Assembly (NCBI RefSeq): GCF_026262505.1
Contig: NC_067207.1
Coordinates: 20,242,082-20,306,081 of the forward strand
Length of the DNA: 64,000 nt
Direction of reading: 5' to 3'
Source: Trichomonas vaginalis G3
Lineage: Eukaryota; Parabasalia; Trichomonadida; Trichomonadidae
The notes beneath the pieces were generated by a model. It did no database searches and was not told the DNA's origin. It saw nothing but the letters and a program-made list of their open reading frames with translations. A program made the translations under genes and the position numbers. Numbering within the stretch: the stretch's first letter is position 1; every line of letters begins with the position of its first letter. Below, piece after piece: positions 37,580 through 48,487 of the stretch.

Positions 37580-39469
37580 TGTTGTAAACAGAAATTCATC
37601 AAAAATGACACCTCAGAAAAGCTAAAATATTGAATTTTTGGAACTTTTGATAGAGCACGTTTTTAAATATTAATTAAAGTGTAATAAACAGAAATTCATC
37701 AAAAGTGACAGCTCTCAATTTTTTGACATTTGTAAATTCTAAATTGAATGAGAAAAATGAAATAATACTAAGCATAATACAATATTCTAGATTTAATTAT
37801 AATTAGGAAAAGTTAGTTTTGAGAGTACTTTTCATAGGCATATAGAATGAAATCTTCTGAAAAATAATATCACATAAACTCATATTATTTTCTAATATAT
37901 AACTATTTTATATAAAAATCAAATTCAATGATCTTAAAAGCGAAGGATAAACCTCAAAATTTACGAATATAATGAGTGGGAATATTTCATATGGTTTTAT
38001 GATAGATAAGCATTATATTCCCACTCATTATATTCGTTAATTTTGAGGTTTATCCTTCGCTTTTAAGATCATTGAATTTGATTTTTATATAAAATAGTTA
38101 TATATTAGAAAATAATATGAGTTTATGTGATATTATTTTTCAGAAGATTTTGTGTTCTTCTTCAAAATTTTATTTTTTTATTAAAAAGAATCTTTACAAA
38201 ATATACATTTACTTTAATTAATATTTAAAAACGTGCTCTATCAAAAGTTCCAAAAATTCAATATTTTAGCTTTTCTGAGGTGTCACTTTTGATGAATTTC
38301 TGTTTACAACAAAAGTAAATGTATATTTTGTAAAGATTCTTTTTAATAAAAAAATAAAATTTTGAAGAAGAACACAAAATCTTCTGAAAAATAATATCAC
38401 ATAAACTCATATTATTTTCTAATATATAACTATTTTATATAAAAATCAAATTCAATGATCTTAAAAGCGAAGGATAAACCTCAAAATTTACGAATATAAT
38501 GAGTGGGAATATAATGCTTCTCTATCATAAAACCATATGAAATATCAATTTTTGCTTTACGCCTAATTTTTGACGACAATTAGCAAAAAATGTTAAATGT
38601 TAACACTCAGTCCATTTGAATATGAAAAATAAAATTGACTTTGATTAAATGTTTTTATTTATCATGCAATTCTTCTTGCGACCAAAGATTTGAATAAAAG
38701 TTCAAAAAATAAGATAGCTTAAAAAATAATATACGGTAGTGTTTACTAATAGATGAATAGTATATAAATTCTATTAAAATGGATTTGATCCAAAAAAATA
38801 TAAAACCAAAAATAATTGTTATAATTTAAATGAAGAAGTAATTTAAAACGATTTTATTTATGATCAAATTTTATATATTTTTTTGGATCAAATCCATTTT
38901 AATAGAATTTATATACTATTCATCTATTAGTAAACACTACCGTATATTATTTTTTAAGCTATCTTATTTTTTGAAGTTTTATTCAAATCTTTGGTCGCAA
39001 GAAGAATTGCATGATAAATAAAAACATTTAATCAAAGTCAATTTTATTTTCATATTCAAATGGACTGAGTGTTAACATTTAACATTTTTTGCTAATTGTC
39101 GTCAAAAATTAGGCGTAAAGCAAAAATTGATATTTCATATGGTTTTATGATAGAGAAGCATTATATTCCCACTCATTATATTCGTAAATTTTGAGGTTTA
39201 TCCTTCGCTTTTAAGATCATTGAATTTGATTTTTATATAAAATAGTTATATATTAGAAAATAATATGAGTTTATGTGATATTATTTTTCAGAAGATTTCA
39301 TTCTATATGCCTATGAAAAGTACTCTCAAAACTAACTTTTTCCTAATTATAATTAAATCTAGAATATTGTATTATGCTTAGTATTATTTCATTTTTCTCA
39401 TTCAATTTAGAATTTACAAATGTCAAAAAATTGAGAGTTGTCACTTTTGATGAATTTCTGTTTATTACA
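37580..39469. mobile_element. foldback transposon, copy 2, with a nested copy
   Basis: The ends TGTTGTAAACAG and CTGTTTATTACA are bracketed by GTAA (37576-37579 and 39470-39473). It has the same long palindromic body as the element at 28475-29726. It is interrupted near its left end by a shorter relative at 37680-38311. Removing the nested copy leaves about 1.25 kb, the same length as copy 1. Confidence 0.85.
37680..38311. mobile_element. nested short foldback transposon, copy 3
   Basis: A 632-bp palindromic element with ends TGTAATAAACAG and CTGTTTACAACA. It is inserted in copy 2 with AAAG on both sides (37676-37679 and 38312-38315). It lacks the central part of the longer copies. The perfect 4-bp duplication fixes the target-site length best. 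Confidence 0.85.
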
Positions 39470-40383
39470 GTAATGCTTTCCAAAAACTATATTGGCATAA
39501 TCCAGTGAATTGACTAGATCTCAAAGCGATGATATTCGTAATTAATAGCGTACTTGAAAAGTTGTTCATGAACACCATAAAAGGGTTCAAACCGAAATTA
39601 GATTTTCGAATGATAAGTGTTATAATCTGTGGTAGTACAGAAGCTAAAGTACCAAAAAATATAGCAGCTCCAACTGCAACCCAGATGGGTTGTTTTGATG
39701 GATAACAAGCTCCGTAATCAATGAACCCTAACCAGGAAAACTCATACCCATCAAACGTATTCATCCGAAATTTGTATAAAATTGATAATAAACCGTTGTG
39801 ATCAGATTCGAAAATTATCTTTTCATTAAGTTAATGCATTTTTGAATGAAAATCTAAAATTAAAGATTTAATGGAACAAAAAAAATAGGGATGCATTAAA
39901 CACGCCATTTGACCGGGCGTACATTTTTTGTTCGCCCAAAAATTTCGCCATTTGAGAAATTCAAAAATTAAAAATAAAATTTTAATCTTGATTTTTTTAT
40001 TTTCGTGATTTTTTTGAAACTTACATAAGCGATGAAATACTTTTTTAAGTAATCGTTTATTATATATAAATATATCTTAATAAATTTAATTCCTTAAGGT
40101 AGAGCGTGTTCAAATTTAAAATCTCATACAATATTTTCTTAATGGCGTATTTTTCTGAGGTCGCCCAAATAAAGGCGAATTCAAAATTGAGAACTCCAAG
40201 GCGTATGGCGAGTATTCAAAATGTACGCCACTTACAAAATATTGAATGTGGATTATCAATTTTTTGGCGTGTTCAATTTCAAATTTTGATATTTGTGTTT
40301 ATTTTATTCAGTATAATGCTAAGAATTAAAATATAAAATTCATAGAATTTTTTCTTTGAAAATATTTTACATTTTTATTAGAC

Positions 40384-41162
40384 CACTCCTAGACTAGTCA
40401 TCAGGTTATCCTCAGATCATCCTCAGACTACTCCTTATCAGATTACTCATCATCCTCAGACTACGCCTTAGACCCCTCCTCATCAGACTACTCCTCAGAT
40501 CTTCCTCATAAGACTCCTCCTCAGATCTTCCTCCTGAGACTACTCTTCAGACTACTCCTTAGAGTCCTCCTCATCAGACTAGTCCTCAGACTACTCCTGA
40601 AACTACTCCTCAGATTATCCGCAGACTCCTCCTCAGATTATGCTCAGATTATCCTCAAACTCCTCAGATTATCCTCAGACTACTCCTCAAACTCCTCAGA
40701 CTACTCCTCAAACTCCTCAAACTCCTCAGATTATCCTCAAACTACTCAGATTATCCTCAAACTCCTCAGACTACTCCTCAAACTCCTCAAATTATCCTCA
40801 GACAACTCCTGAAACTACTCCTCAGACAACTCCTCAGATTATCCTCAAACTCCTCAGACTACTCCTCAAACTACTCCTCAAACTACTCCTCAGACTACTC
40901 CTCAACCTCCTCAGATTATCCTCAAACTCCTCAGATTATCCTCAAACTCCTCAGACTACTCCTCAAACTCCTCAGACTACTCCTCAAACTCCTCAAACTC
41001 CTCAGATTATCCTCAAACTACTCAGATTATCCTCAAACTCCTCAGACTACTCCTCAAACTCCTCAGATTATCCTCAAACTCCTCAGATTATCATCAAACT
41101 CCTCAAACTACTCCTCGGTCTAATCCTCAGACTCCTCCTCAGATTATCCTCAGATTATCACT
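40384..41162 (+). repeat. degenerate CTCCTCAGA/CTACTCCTCAAA satellite
   Basis: About 780 bases built from interleaved 9- to 15-bp words such as CCTCAGATTATCCTCAAACT and CTCAGACTACTCCTCAAACT. The strand bias is marked (almost no G). It gives an artificial Ser/Pro/Gln/Thr frame, which I do not count as a gene. Confidence 0.85.
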
Positions 41163-41377
41163 TTACATATATATATCGATAAATAAATAATTACTTATTA
41201 TACTTTCTTTATTTTTTTTAATTTTAAAATAATATTAATATATCTTTCTACGTTTAATGATGAAAAGAGAAAGAGGAGTAAAAAGAGGAAAGAGAAAAGA
41301 AAGAGAGAGAAAAAAAGAGAAAGAAAGAAAGAAAGAAAAAAAAAAGGACGGCGATAATTTTGTATTGTTTTGTTATT

Positions 41378-41414
41378 CGGCCGAATGGCGGCTACTTCGT
41401 ACCCGCCATTCGGC
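41378..41414. repeat. GC-rich hairpin inside hAT-like element 1
   Basis: GGCCGAATGGCGG and CCGCCATTCGGCC pair perfectly around an 11-base loop. A similar, larger hairpin lies near the right end of the second hAT-like element. Confidence 0.7.
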
Positions 41415-41475
41415 CCCAAAAATGGCGTATTATTCTATTTTTAAACGGTCATGGCGTAAAACCGTCGCCTCCCTA

Positions 41476-42094
41476 AAAAAATTGAAAAAAATTATATTTT
41501 TTCAAAATATTTCTTTCTTTTCATGAATTTTCGTATCGAAAAAATGAATTTGAAAAAGGTCAATATCTTTATTTTTATGAATAGACTTGAGAATTGATAT
41601 TGTAATTAAGAAATGTTTGCAAATGTTTAATATTCAAATGCATTAGATCAAAATAAATTAAATCTTCAAGGCACATCCAGTTAATTATCTTTTAAATAAA
41701 TTAATAAAACTACTTAGATGTTATAATTAAATATAGGCATTGATTTTTCATGATTGAATTAATATCTTTGAAGAATAAGAGGAATTATCTTAAATATACT
41801 AAATCTATCACGAATAAAGTATTGTCCTCAATGAAAACTTCAAATCTTCATAACCTCGAATTTGTGATTTGAAAGATTAGTAAGATTAGAAAAAATAAGT
41901 TGTGAGGATTGTGTGCTGGATTTAAAGGAGCTAATCCGCAAATCAAATCCCAAAAAATTGTCGAGCTTCTACTCTTTTTTCTAAAACTTACGATCTCTAA
42001 AAGATTACAAAGGTACATTCACTAGGCGATAACAGTAAAATGGGATGAAAATAGGATAAATAGCATCCCTATATAGTGCCTAACAATATTTATA
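41476..42094. other. AT-rich intergenic sequence
   Basis: Between the two hAT-like elements I see no gene, repeat or RNA signal. Confidence 0.5.
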
Positions 42095-42854
42095 CGGGCC
42101 AATAGGGTTGTACAAACTGGCACGCCTGCTGGCACACCTTTTTTGGCCAGCTGGCACGATTTTTTTAAAAAAAAACATTAAAAAAGTCACTTTTTGCCCC
42201 ATCTAATGAGATTTTTTTTACAATTTTTTTCCCCTTATTTTTCAATTTAGATATGATTTTAAGCTCTCCAATTTGAAGTTTACCTGATGTTTCTTAGTTT
42301 TTATGATAATAAAATGTTGCAAAGTTGAGTTTGGATTCAATTAATTTAAGAAAATTTTATTTTACAATGAAATTATAAGAAAGGATGTTTTTATCCTATG
42401 TCAAAGAGAATACATTTGTAGATCCCGACTTTTGACATGGTTGAAAATTCCAAAAAAAAATTCAAAATTAAAAAAAAAACTTAAAAAATATAAATTTCAT
42501 GTTAAAAAATGATTTTTGAAATTTGTTTGGAAAAATAGAATGTCATATTTTTATGTTTTATTGCTATTTTTACGAAATCAATAAAATATTTGTTAATTTG
42601 GCTGAGATTATAAATAAAATCTTTCTAAATCTTGCAATTGATTGCTAAAATATGTTTTATGTATTAATTGGCATTGAGATTCGTTATAAAAGAATGCGAA
42701 TTATTTTGTATGAGTAAACGTATTTTGTAAAATTTCAAATTCTCTTCTCTCATTACTTACCTTAGATCTCTCGGCTTTTAGCTCTCAGATTTCGCTCATA
42801 GAACTCAGGTTTTAGTTATGTACTCATAGATGTATCATTACTGCCCGCAGATCT

Positions 42855-43366
42855 CTCATTACTACCTTACTAACCAGATCTTAACTCTCATTACTACCTT
42901 ACTAACCAGATCTTAACTCTCATTACTACCTTACTAACCAGATCTTAACTCTCATTACTACCTTACTAACCAGATCTTAACTCTCATTACTACCTTACTA
43001 ACCAGATCTTAACTCTCATTACTACCTTACTAACCAGATCTTAACTCTCATTACTACCTTACTAACCAGATCTTAACTCTCATTACTACCTTACTAACCA
43101 GATCTTAACTCTCATTACTACCTTACTAACCAGATCTTAACTCTCATTACTACCTTACTAACCAGATCTTAACTCTCATTACTACCTTACTAACCAGATC
43201 TTAACTCTCATTACTACCTTACTAACCAGATCTTAACTCTCATTACTACCTTACTAACCAGATCTTAACTCTCATTACTACCTTACTAACCAGATCTTAA
43301 CTCTCATTACTACCTTACTAACCAGATCTTAACTCTCATTACTACCTTACTCATCAGATATCTAAT
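42855..43366 (+). repeat. 32-bp tandem repeat, 16 copies, inside hAT-like element 2
   Basis: The unit is CTCATTACTACCTTACTAAC followed by CAGATCTTAACT. Copies are identical apart from the first and last, so the array expanded recently. Looser related words flank it (ATCTCTCGGC, CTCATAGA). Confidence 0.95.
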
Positions 43367-43969
43367 TATTTACATATGATTTCTCACATCTCACTCAAGT
43401 CTCATTACTTACCCTATCTTTTTAACCTTTTCTGATAATTACTGAAATAACTAAATCCTTTTTTTAGTTTAATTCTGATATTAAATTTTTAAAATCTCTT
43501 TAATTTTTTGAACTACGCCTTTAATTTGTAATTGCCGATTTCACAGATTTGAACCATTTAATAAAATAACATTATTCAACTTAATCATATCAAACATGGT
43601 AGTTTGATTTTCAGATCTACATTTTAAAAACCTCTTTATTATCTTGAGTTATACTTTTATTATATAATACCTGAGTTCATAACTGAAAACTCTTAATTAG
43701 AGTACAATATTCAACTTAATCATAACAAGATTTGTTGAATTTCAAATTTGATTTATATCTTCCATCACTTAAAACTCTCACAGCTTACAATATAAGCTAA
43801 AAAGTATATTTTCATAGTAATAAAATTAATTTATTAAATTTTTTACTTTTTCCTTTCCAAAACTAGAAAAAAAGGAAGGGAAAAGGGAAAAAGAAGAAAG
43901 AAAAGAGAAAAGAAAAAAAAGAAGAGAAAAGAAGAAAAAATAATAATGAGCATATTTATAATTGTGGTG

Positions 43970-44036
43970 ATAGGCCGAGTGGCGTGGAAAGGGTGGAGCC
44001 CGAAGGGCGACATCCTTTCCACGCCACGAGGCCCGA
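43970..44036. repeat. long hairpin near the right end of hAT-like element 2
   Basis: The arms GTGGCGTGGAAAGG and CCTTTCCACGCCAC are enclosed by GGCC on both sides. The loop contains GCCCGAAGGGC, itself a small stem. A second stem region (GTGCCAGCTCCTGGCA) lies beside it at about 44066. Confidence 0.75.
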
Positions 44037-44126
44037 TTTTTGGCCACTTTTTTGATTTTGGCCGCGTGCCAGCTCCTGGCAGGCGGCCCGCAAAATTGTG
44101 CCAGTTTGTACAACCCTACGGGCCAA

Positions 44127-46509
44127 AAAAAATTTGGCTAGAGATTTGGCGAGTTATAAAACTTAGAAAATTGAGAGGGATTTTTATTTTTGAATTTTTT
44201 TTGGAAAGTTAAAATTGCGATTAAAAATCGATTTCCAGGAGGACTAAGCATCTCATCATATATTTAAATCGATAAAAATATTAAGTAATAGTTGAATAGT
44301 ATAACAACGTGAAATTATGGCTGAATCTACAGAAAAAATGAACATATTTGACATTTTTGAAAATTCATACGTTAGATGGTGACAGACTCATAAACTATAC
44401 TTTAGCTAAGATTGATATATGGTTTCAACAACACATGGTTAAAATCGTAAAAATATTTTAGATTTCAAAAAGATATATATGGTAATATAATGGAACAAAG
44501 TCAACAAATAGCATGTTAAATATGTTATAATTAACTTTTTATTAGATCCAATAGTAGATATCGAATGGTTTCCAGCTTTATGGTTAAATATTTTCTTTTC
44601 GAGCTTCTCTTTAACTGTTGTATTAAGGTTGTAAATTTTTGATGCTAGAAACTATGGAATCTTCTTTGCTGCTGCATTTTTCTTGAGAGTTCTTGCAATT
44701 TCGAATAGATCTGCGCATTGTATGAAATGGAGGCTTTAAAATATCTTGAAAACAGAATAGGACTGCTTTTCCAAAGGAATGCTTACTTGTAAATCAGAGA
44801 GTTTCAAAATTGAGAGCAAGATTATCATCATAACTTTCGATTTTGCTGCGAAAAAGGAAGACAAGTAATTAACAAATCATTTACTGTTGTTCATCAAAGA
44901 AGAAAACTTTGATAACAACTAATGATGATAAAATCAAGCTATCTTTTAATATTTTTAAATTGATAAGACATTCAAAATATTTGAATGGTTTAAAATATTT
45001 TCTTTTAATTTCTTAAGATATTATCATGATTATATAATAAAATTTAAATTTTATTCAAAAAGGCAATATTTCAAACTTTTAATTTCAAAAATCTTAATTC
45101 TGCAATAAGTGTATTTAATTGTAGCAAATTTAATGATCCTTCGTCATGCTTAGCAATTTGGAACTCATAAATTAATGATTTCTTCAAGTAAAATTCTGTA
45201 TTATTTCAAAAGTCAATAATTCTCTAGTAACTTTTCTTCAAACCCTAACCATTATATTATATGTATAATGGAGAATAATTGCAAAGAAAGATAGCCGAAT
45301 TTACTGGGTAGTTCTTGTGATGCGAAATAATTGCAAATTAACACCTAGTTTTAACAGCATCAATCTCTTTTTGCTCTCATTTAAATGCATTCGCACACTT
45401 TAATTTTGAAATATAAGAGTTTTGGAAATTATCAAATTTATCTGCTCAAATACTATAGATCTTCATAAGTGTTAATAGAATCATTAGCCTTACATATAGT
45501 GTTTAATATAATGATGCACATTATACTGGGATTCATTCCTTATTCATCTAGTTATTATAAGATTTACAACCCCATGAAAATTTAAAATTTTGTCAAAAAT
45601 AGTGAATGTAAAGTACTCACAAAATCTAGATTGAGAGGCGGTCAATGACTTTTGAGGGGAAATTAACGCATGGAATTTAATATTATTTAGGTTGATATTC
45701 TTGCTTATTATTTCAGAAAAAAATCTTAAAAATTTCAATATGAAAATTGAAAGCAATTCAAAAAATTGCTAACATGTAAATTTTAATATCCTATGCATAA
45801 TTTCATATTTTGAACATTTTTTATTTTTGTTTAAAACTTAAAATTTTGCGAATTTAATATAATTTATAAAATATAATACGTATATATATTTAAAATACAC
45901 TAAATTTAATTGTTAATTGACGTTTTTGGGAATGAATTTTATCAAAACATGCCTGAATCCGAAAATTTGAAAGAACGAATTACACAATCATATATGTAGA
46001 ATTCAAAATACAAACTTAAAGATTGTATACGTTTAAAATTATTCAGATTGTGTTTGATTTCCACTCATTCTGTTTCTTTTGAACTCTAACACTAACATTT
46101 CATGATGATTACATGATCCATTTATACATGGTTGAATTGTTCCAGATTCTACCAGAAAATCAATCCAAATTTCTCAATGCATTCATGTTGATTGGACAAA
46201 ATTTAAAATTTATCAGCCTGTTTCCAGAGAAACTCATATATTCCCTAATGAAATGTAATTTTTGCTACATTTATTTCAATCAAATTTCAAAAAAATTGAC
46301 TGCAGAGCTTGAAAAGGTGATGAATCATGTTGTTATTAGATGTACATATTAGATTTACTATTTCCAAAAACTGCTCAAATTTGAATAGTTTTTAGAAAAT
46401 TTGGAATTACACTCCTTACATTATATATAATTAAATGTTTAAATTTTATTTATTTTTCCCTTTTAATTTTATAACGTGCTCTATCAAAACTAACCTCTCA
46501 ATTGAAGGC
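44127..46509. other. AT-rich region with at most decayed coding sequence
   Basis: Short traces that look like former protein sequence appear at 44317-44382 (MAESTEKMNIFDIFENSYVR) and about 44540-44740 (hydrophobic pieces), but nothing is open or recognisable. A 79-codon frame at 46113-46352 has an ATG but no Inr or family. At 46474-46492 the words ACGTGCTCTATCAAAA recall the inside of the foldback elements. Confidence 0.35.
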
Positions 46510-46592
46510 CACAAAATCTAAGTAGTGAGGGTACACAAATTTTGTATGGAGTATGGTTCAATTTTTGAGAGCCTCACTACTTAGATTTTGTG
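46510..46592. repeat. inverted repeat with 21-bp arms
   Basis: CACAAAATCTAAGTAGTGAG at 46510 and its complement ending at 46592 frame a 41-base loop. It lies close to a foldback-like word, so it may be a tiny relic of a terminal-inverted-repeat element. Confidence 0.7.
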
Positions 46593-47035
46593 ACTACCTT
46601 ACCTTTAAGATTACACAGGAATTCATTTCCGAAAGATCATTGGAAAAGGTGAGTGCAAATTGAGTAAGAGATAAAATAATCTTTACATCTTAGTAATCGT
46701 TCATTTTAAATTTTGAGATTTTTTCAATGTGGCCTTTGAAAAGTTTTAACAGTTCAAATCTAATTTTTATTATCAGCAATATGATTTCTAAATGAATACC
46801 CAGATGAATTATATTTAACCTCAAAAAAACCTTTATTACTAATAACCTTTCAAATTTCAACTATCTACTATAGACCCATCAAATCTCTGAATATCACTTA
46901 TAAGGTTGGACCGATCAATTTAGACTCTTACTTGATTTATCGTAATGATTCGTCTCAAAAATTTGAATTTGAGAGTAATAAGGCTATAATTCTCTCACAA
47001 TTGTGATGATTTCAAATTAATCATAAATTTTCTTG

Positions 47036-47596
47036 ATGGAAGGAGATAACTTATGCCCGCACATTAGCACAGTAAAGAGAATCAGGTTCACAGAGGAAGA
47101 AGATAACATGTTGAAAGAATTGGTTCGCAACAAAAGAAACAAGACTTGGAAAGAAATTGCAGCTTGCCTTCCTGGTCGAACAGCTTGCCAATGCCGTGAT
47201 AGATACAACCAGTATCTATTCAAAGAGGTTGTCAACAAGCCATGGACACCAGAAGAAGACAAAACAATTGTCGATCTTTATAAGCAATATGGCCCACACT
47301 GGGTAAAGATTTCCAAGTTCCTTCCAGGTAGAAGTGGAAACAACATTAAGAACAGATGGAACACTGCATTAACAAGTTTCCATGGAATTGCCTTCAATAA
47401 TTCTAAACAGGAAAGAAGATCTAAGAAGGAAAAATGGCCACAAAATGAACAGATAGAGCAGAAGAACATGCCTGAATTACCTCCACCTTCTCCAGTTCTT
47501 CTTAATACTTACATTCCAGTTTACCAGCCAATCAGTAATCTTGGCATGAATTTATACTACCCATATGCTACATTATACAAACCAATCAATTGCTAA
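47036..47596 (+). CDS. R2R3-type Myb DNA-binding protein
   Basis: About 186 residues. Repeat one (residues about 15-58) runs from RFTEEEDNMLKELV to PGRTACQCRDRYNQYL. Repeat two (about 66-110) runs from PWTPEEDKTIVDLYKQYGPH to PGRSGNNIKNRWNTAL. The Trp spacing and the NIKNRWN recognition helix are canonical, although the first Trp of repeat one is Phe. The tail is basic and then Pro/Tyr-rich. Trichomonads have large Myb families, some of which bind promoter elements, so a transcription regulator in the nucleus is likely. The ATG at 47036 is preferred because TCATAAAT lies 15 bases upstream. Confidence 0.9.
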   Translation: MEGDNLCPHISTVKRIRFTEEEDNMLKELVRNKRNKTWKEIAACLPGRTACQCRDRYNQYLFKEVVNKPWTPEEDKTIVDLYKQYGPHWVKISKFLPGRSGNNIKNRWNTALTSFHGIAFNNSKQERRSKKEKWPQNEQIEQKNMPELPPPSPVLLNTYIPVYQPISNLGMNLYYPYATLYKPINC

Positions 47597-48487
47597 TATA
47601 ATTACACTATATTTGCAAAATTAATTTGGATTGTTTTATATTGAATTAAATATTATGTTATTATATATGTCAATTAACTCACTATTTAAATCCGAATATG
47701 ATTTAAGTTACTAATAAAATTGAAATTTTTATAATACATTTTGCGAAAAGATTGAACTGACATTTCACTATACTACATCCACTAGTTAAAGAATTGTGAA
47801 CGAGCAAATGGGATTTGCAAATTCTACTGCTGGAATTGTGTTTACACCCACTTCAGTAGATTATTTCACTTCATTTATTTCGAATATCATTTTCTATCCT
47901 AAAATATCAACTTTAATTAGGCAAACATTTGAGACCCACTTGGCAGAAAATTTGACAAAATCTTCGATCAAAAATAGAATTACTACATTATTACTATAAC
48001 AACTTAAAGTTTACAGATGACTATAAACTATTGAATATTATGACAAATTTCAATCCGATATTCGATTCCCTACACTTAACTAATCAATATTTAGTGTACG
48101 TTGATTCAAAAAGTTCATATGCAATTGAATTCGTAAATGTTTCTTATAAAATTTTATGGAGAAAAAAACAGATGCAAACCATATATGCATTCAGATTTGC
48201 TTATGTTTATTTTAACAATACATTTTTTTAATTCAAAATTGAATCATTCATAAATGCATAATTTTACAGGTTTTTCTCCAATTACATTATATTATTAAAA
48301 GTCGCATTAATCCTGATCTGAGAACGAACAAACTTTTGTATACATTTTTTATCTCCATTAATTCCACGTTCAGATAATTCATCATTCATTTAAAATAAAT
48401 GAAATGAACAATAATATTTCTCCTTCTCAATTTGATAAATATTTATTTATCGTATACAGAATTTTTTTATTTCAAAAGTATATCTGA
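47597..48487. other. intergenic region without a supported gene
   Basis: Two short frames (47796-47999, 48031-48231) lack a good start context and recognisable sequence. TCATTCATTTAAAA at about 48383 resembles an Inr but is about 100 bases from the next ATG. Confidence 0.4.

Larger units (their letters stand above)
36989..39764 (-). pseudogene. PQ-loop (cystinosin/SWEET-like) membrane protein gene, split by transposons
   Basis: A host gene read from 39764 down to 36989. The 5' part (39470-39764) has a first PQ motif in ASVLPQIITLIIRKSNFGLN. The 3' part (36989-37575) has a second, LIWMPQIITTCKLKDSGSLS, with several hydrophobic segments between and a charged cytoplasmic tail. PQ-loop proteins with seven membrane spans carry amino acids or sugars, or act as trafficking receptors. 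A foldback element at 37580-39469, with GTAA on both sides, sits between FWKAL and TLFTFLNG of the protein. Apart from that the frame is intact on both sides, so the insertion is recent. Confidence 0.75.
39886..41475. mobile_element. hAT-like non-autonomous element 1
   Basis: The left end TAGGGATGCATTAAACACGC and the right end (reverse complement TAGGGAGGCGACGGTTTTAC) share TAGGGA, an ACGCCAT word and TGACCG at similar spacing. The flanks are A-runs, so an 8-bp duplication is possible but not provable. Inside are a CTC-rich satellite (40384-41162), a purine run (41255-41345) and a GC hairpin (41378-41414). The layout parallels that of the element at 42103-44118. Frames inside (40106-40336, 40640-41182) look spurious. 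Confidence 0.5.
42103..44118. mobile_element. hAT-like non-autonomous element 2 (2016 bp)
   Basis: The terminal inverted repeats start TAGGGTTGTACAAACTGGCA at 42103, with the exact reverse complement ending at 44118. The 8-bp target duplication CGGGCCAA is perfect (42095-42102 and 44119-44126). TAGGG ends with 8-bp duplications are the hallmark of hAT transposons. Inside lie a 32-bp satellite (42855-43366), a purine run (about 43864-43940) and a strong hairpin (43970-44036). No transposase frame is present, so it depends on another element. Confidence 0.85.

Noticed and set aside
40640-41182. 180-codon Ser/Pro/Gln/Thr-rich frame
   Set aside because: It runs through a low-complexity satellite that is open in more than one frame and has no initiator or family.
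41257-41526. 89-codon Lys/Glu/Arg-rich frame
   Set aside because: It is translated from a purine run and a hairpin inside a hAT-like element.
43826-44212. Two opposing frames at the right end of hAT-like element 2
   Set aside because: They cross the terminal hairpin and inverted repeat and have no recognisable sequence.
46113-46352. 79-codon frame with an ATG
   Set aside because: No initiator nearby and no recognised sequence. It is mentioned in the regional entry only.
47796-48231. Two short frames between the Myb and phosphoesterase genes
   Set aside because: Poor start context and no similarity to any family I know.
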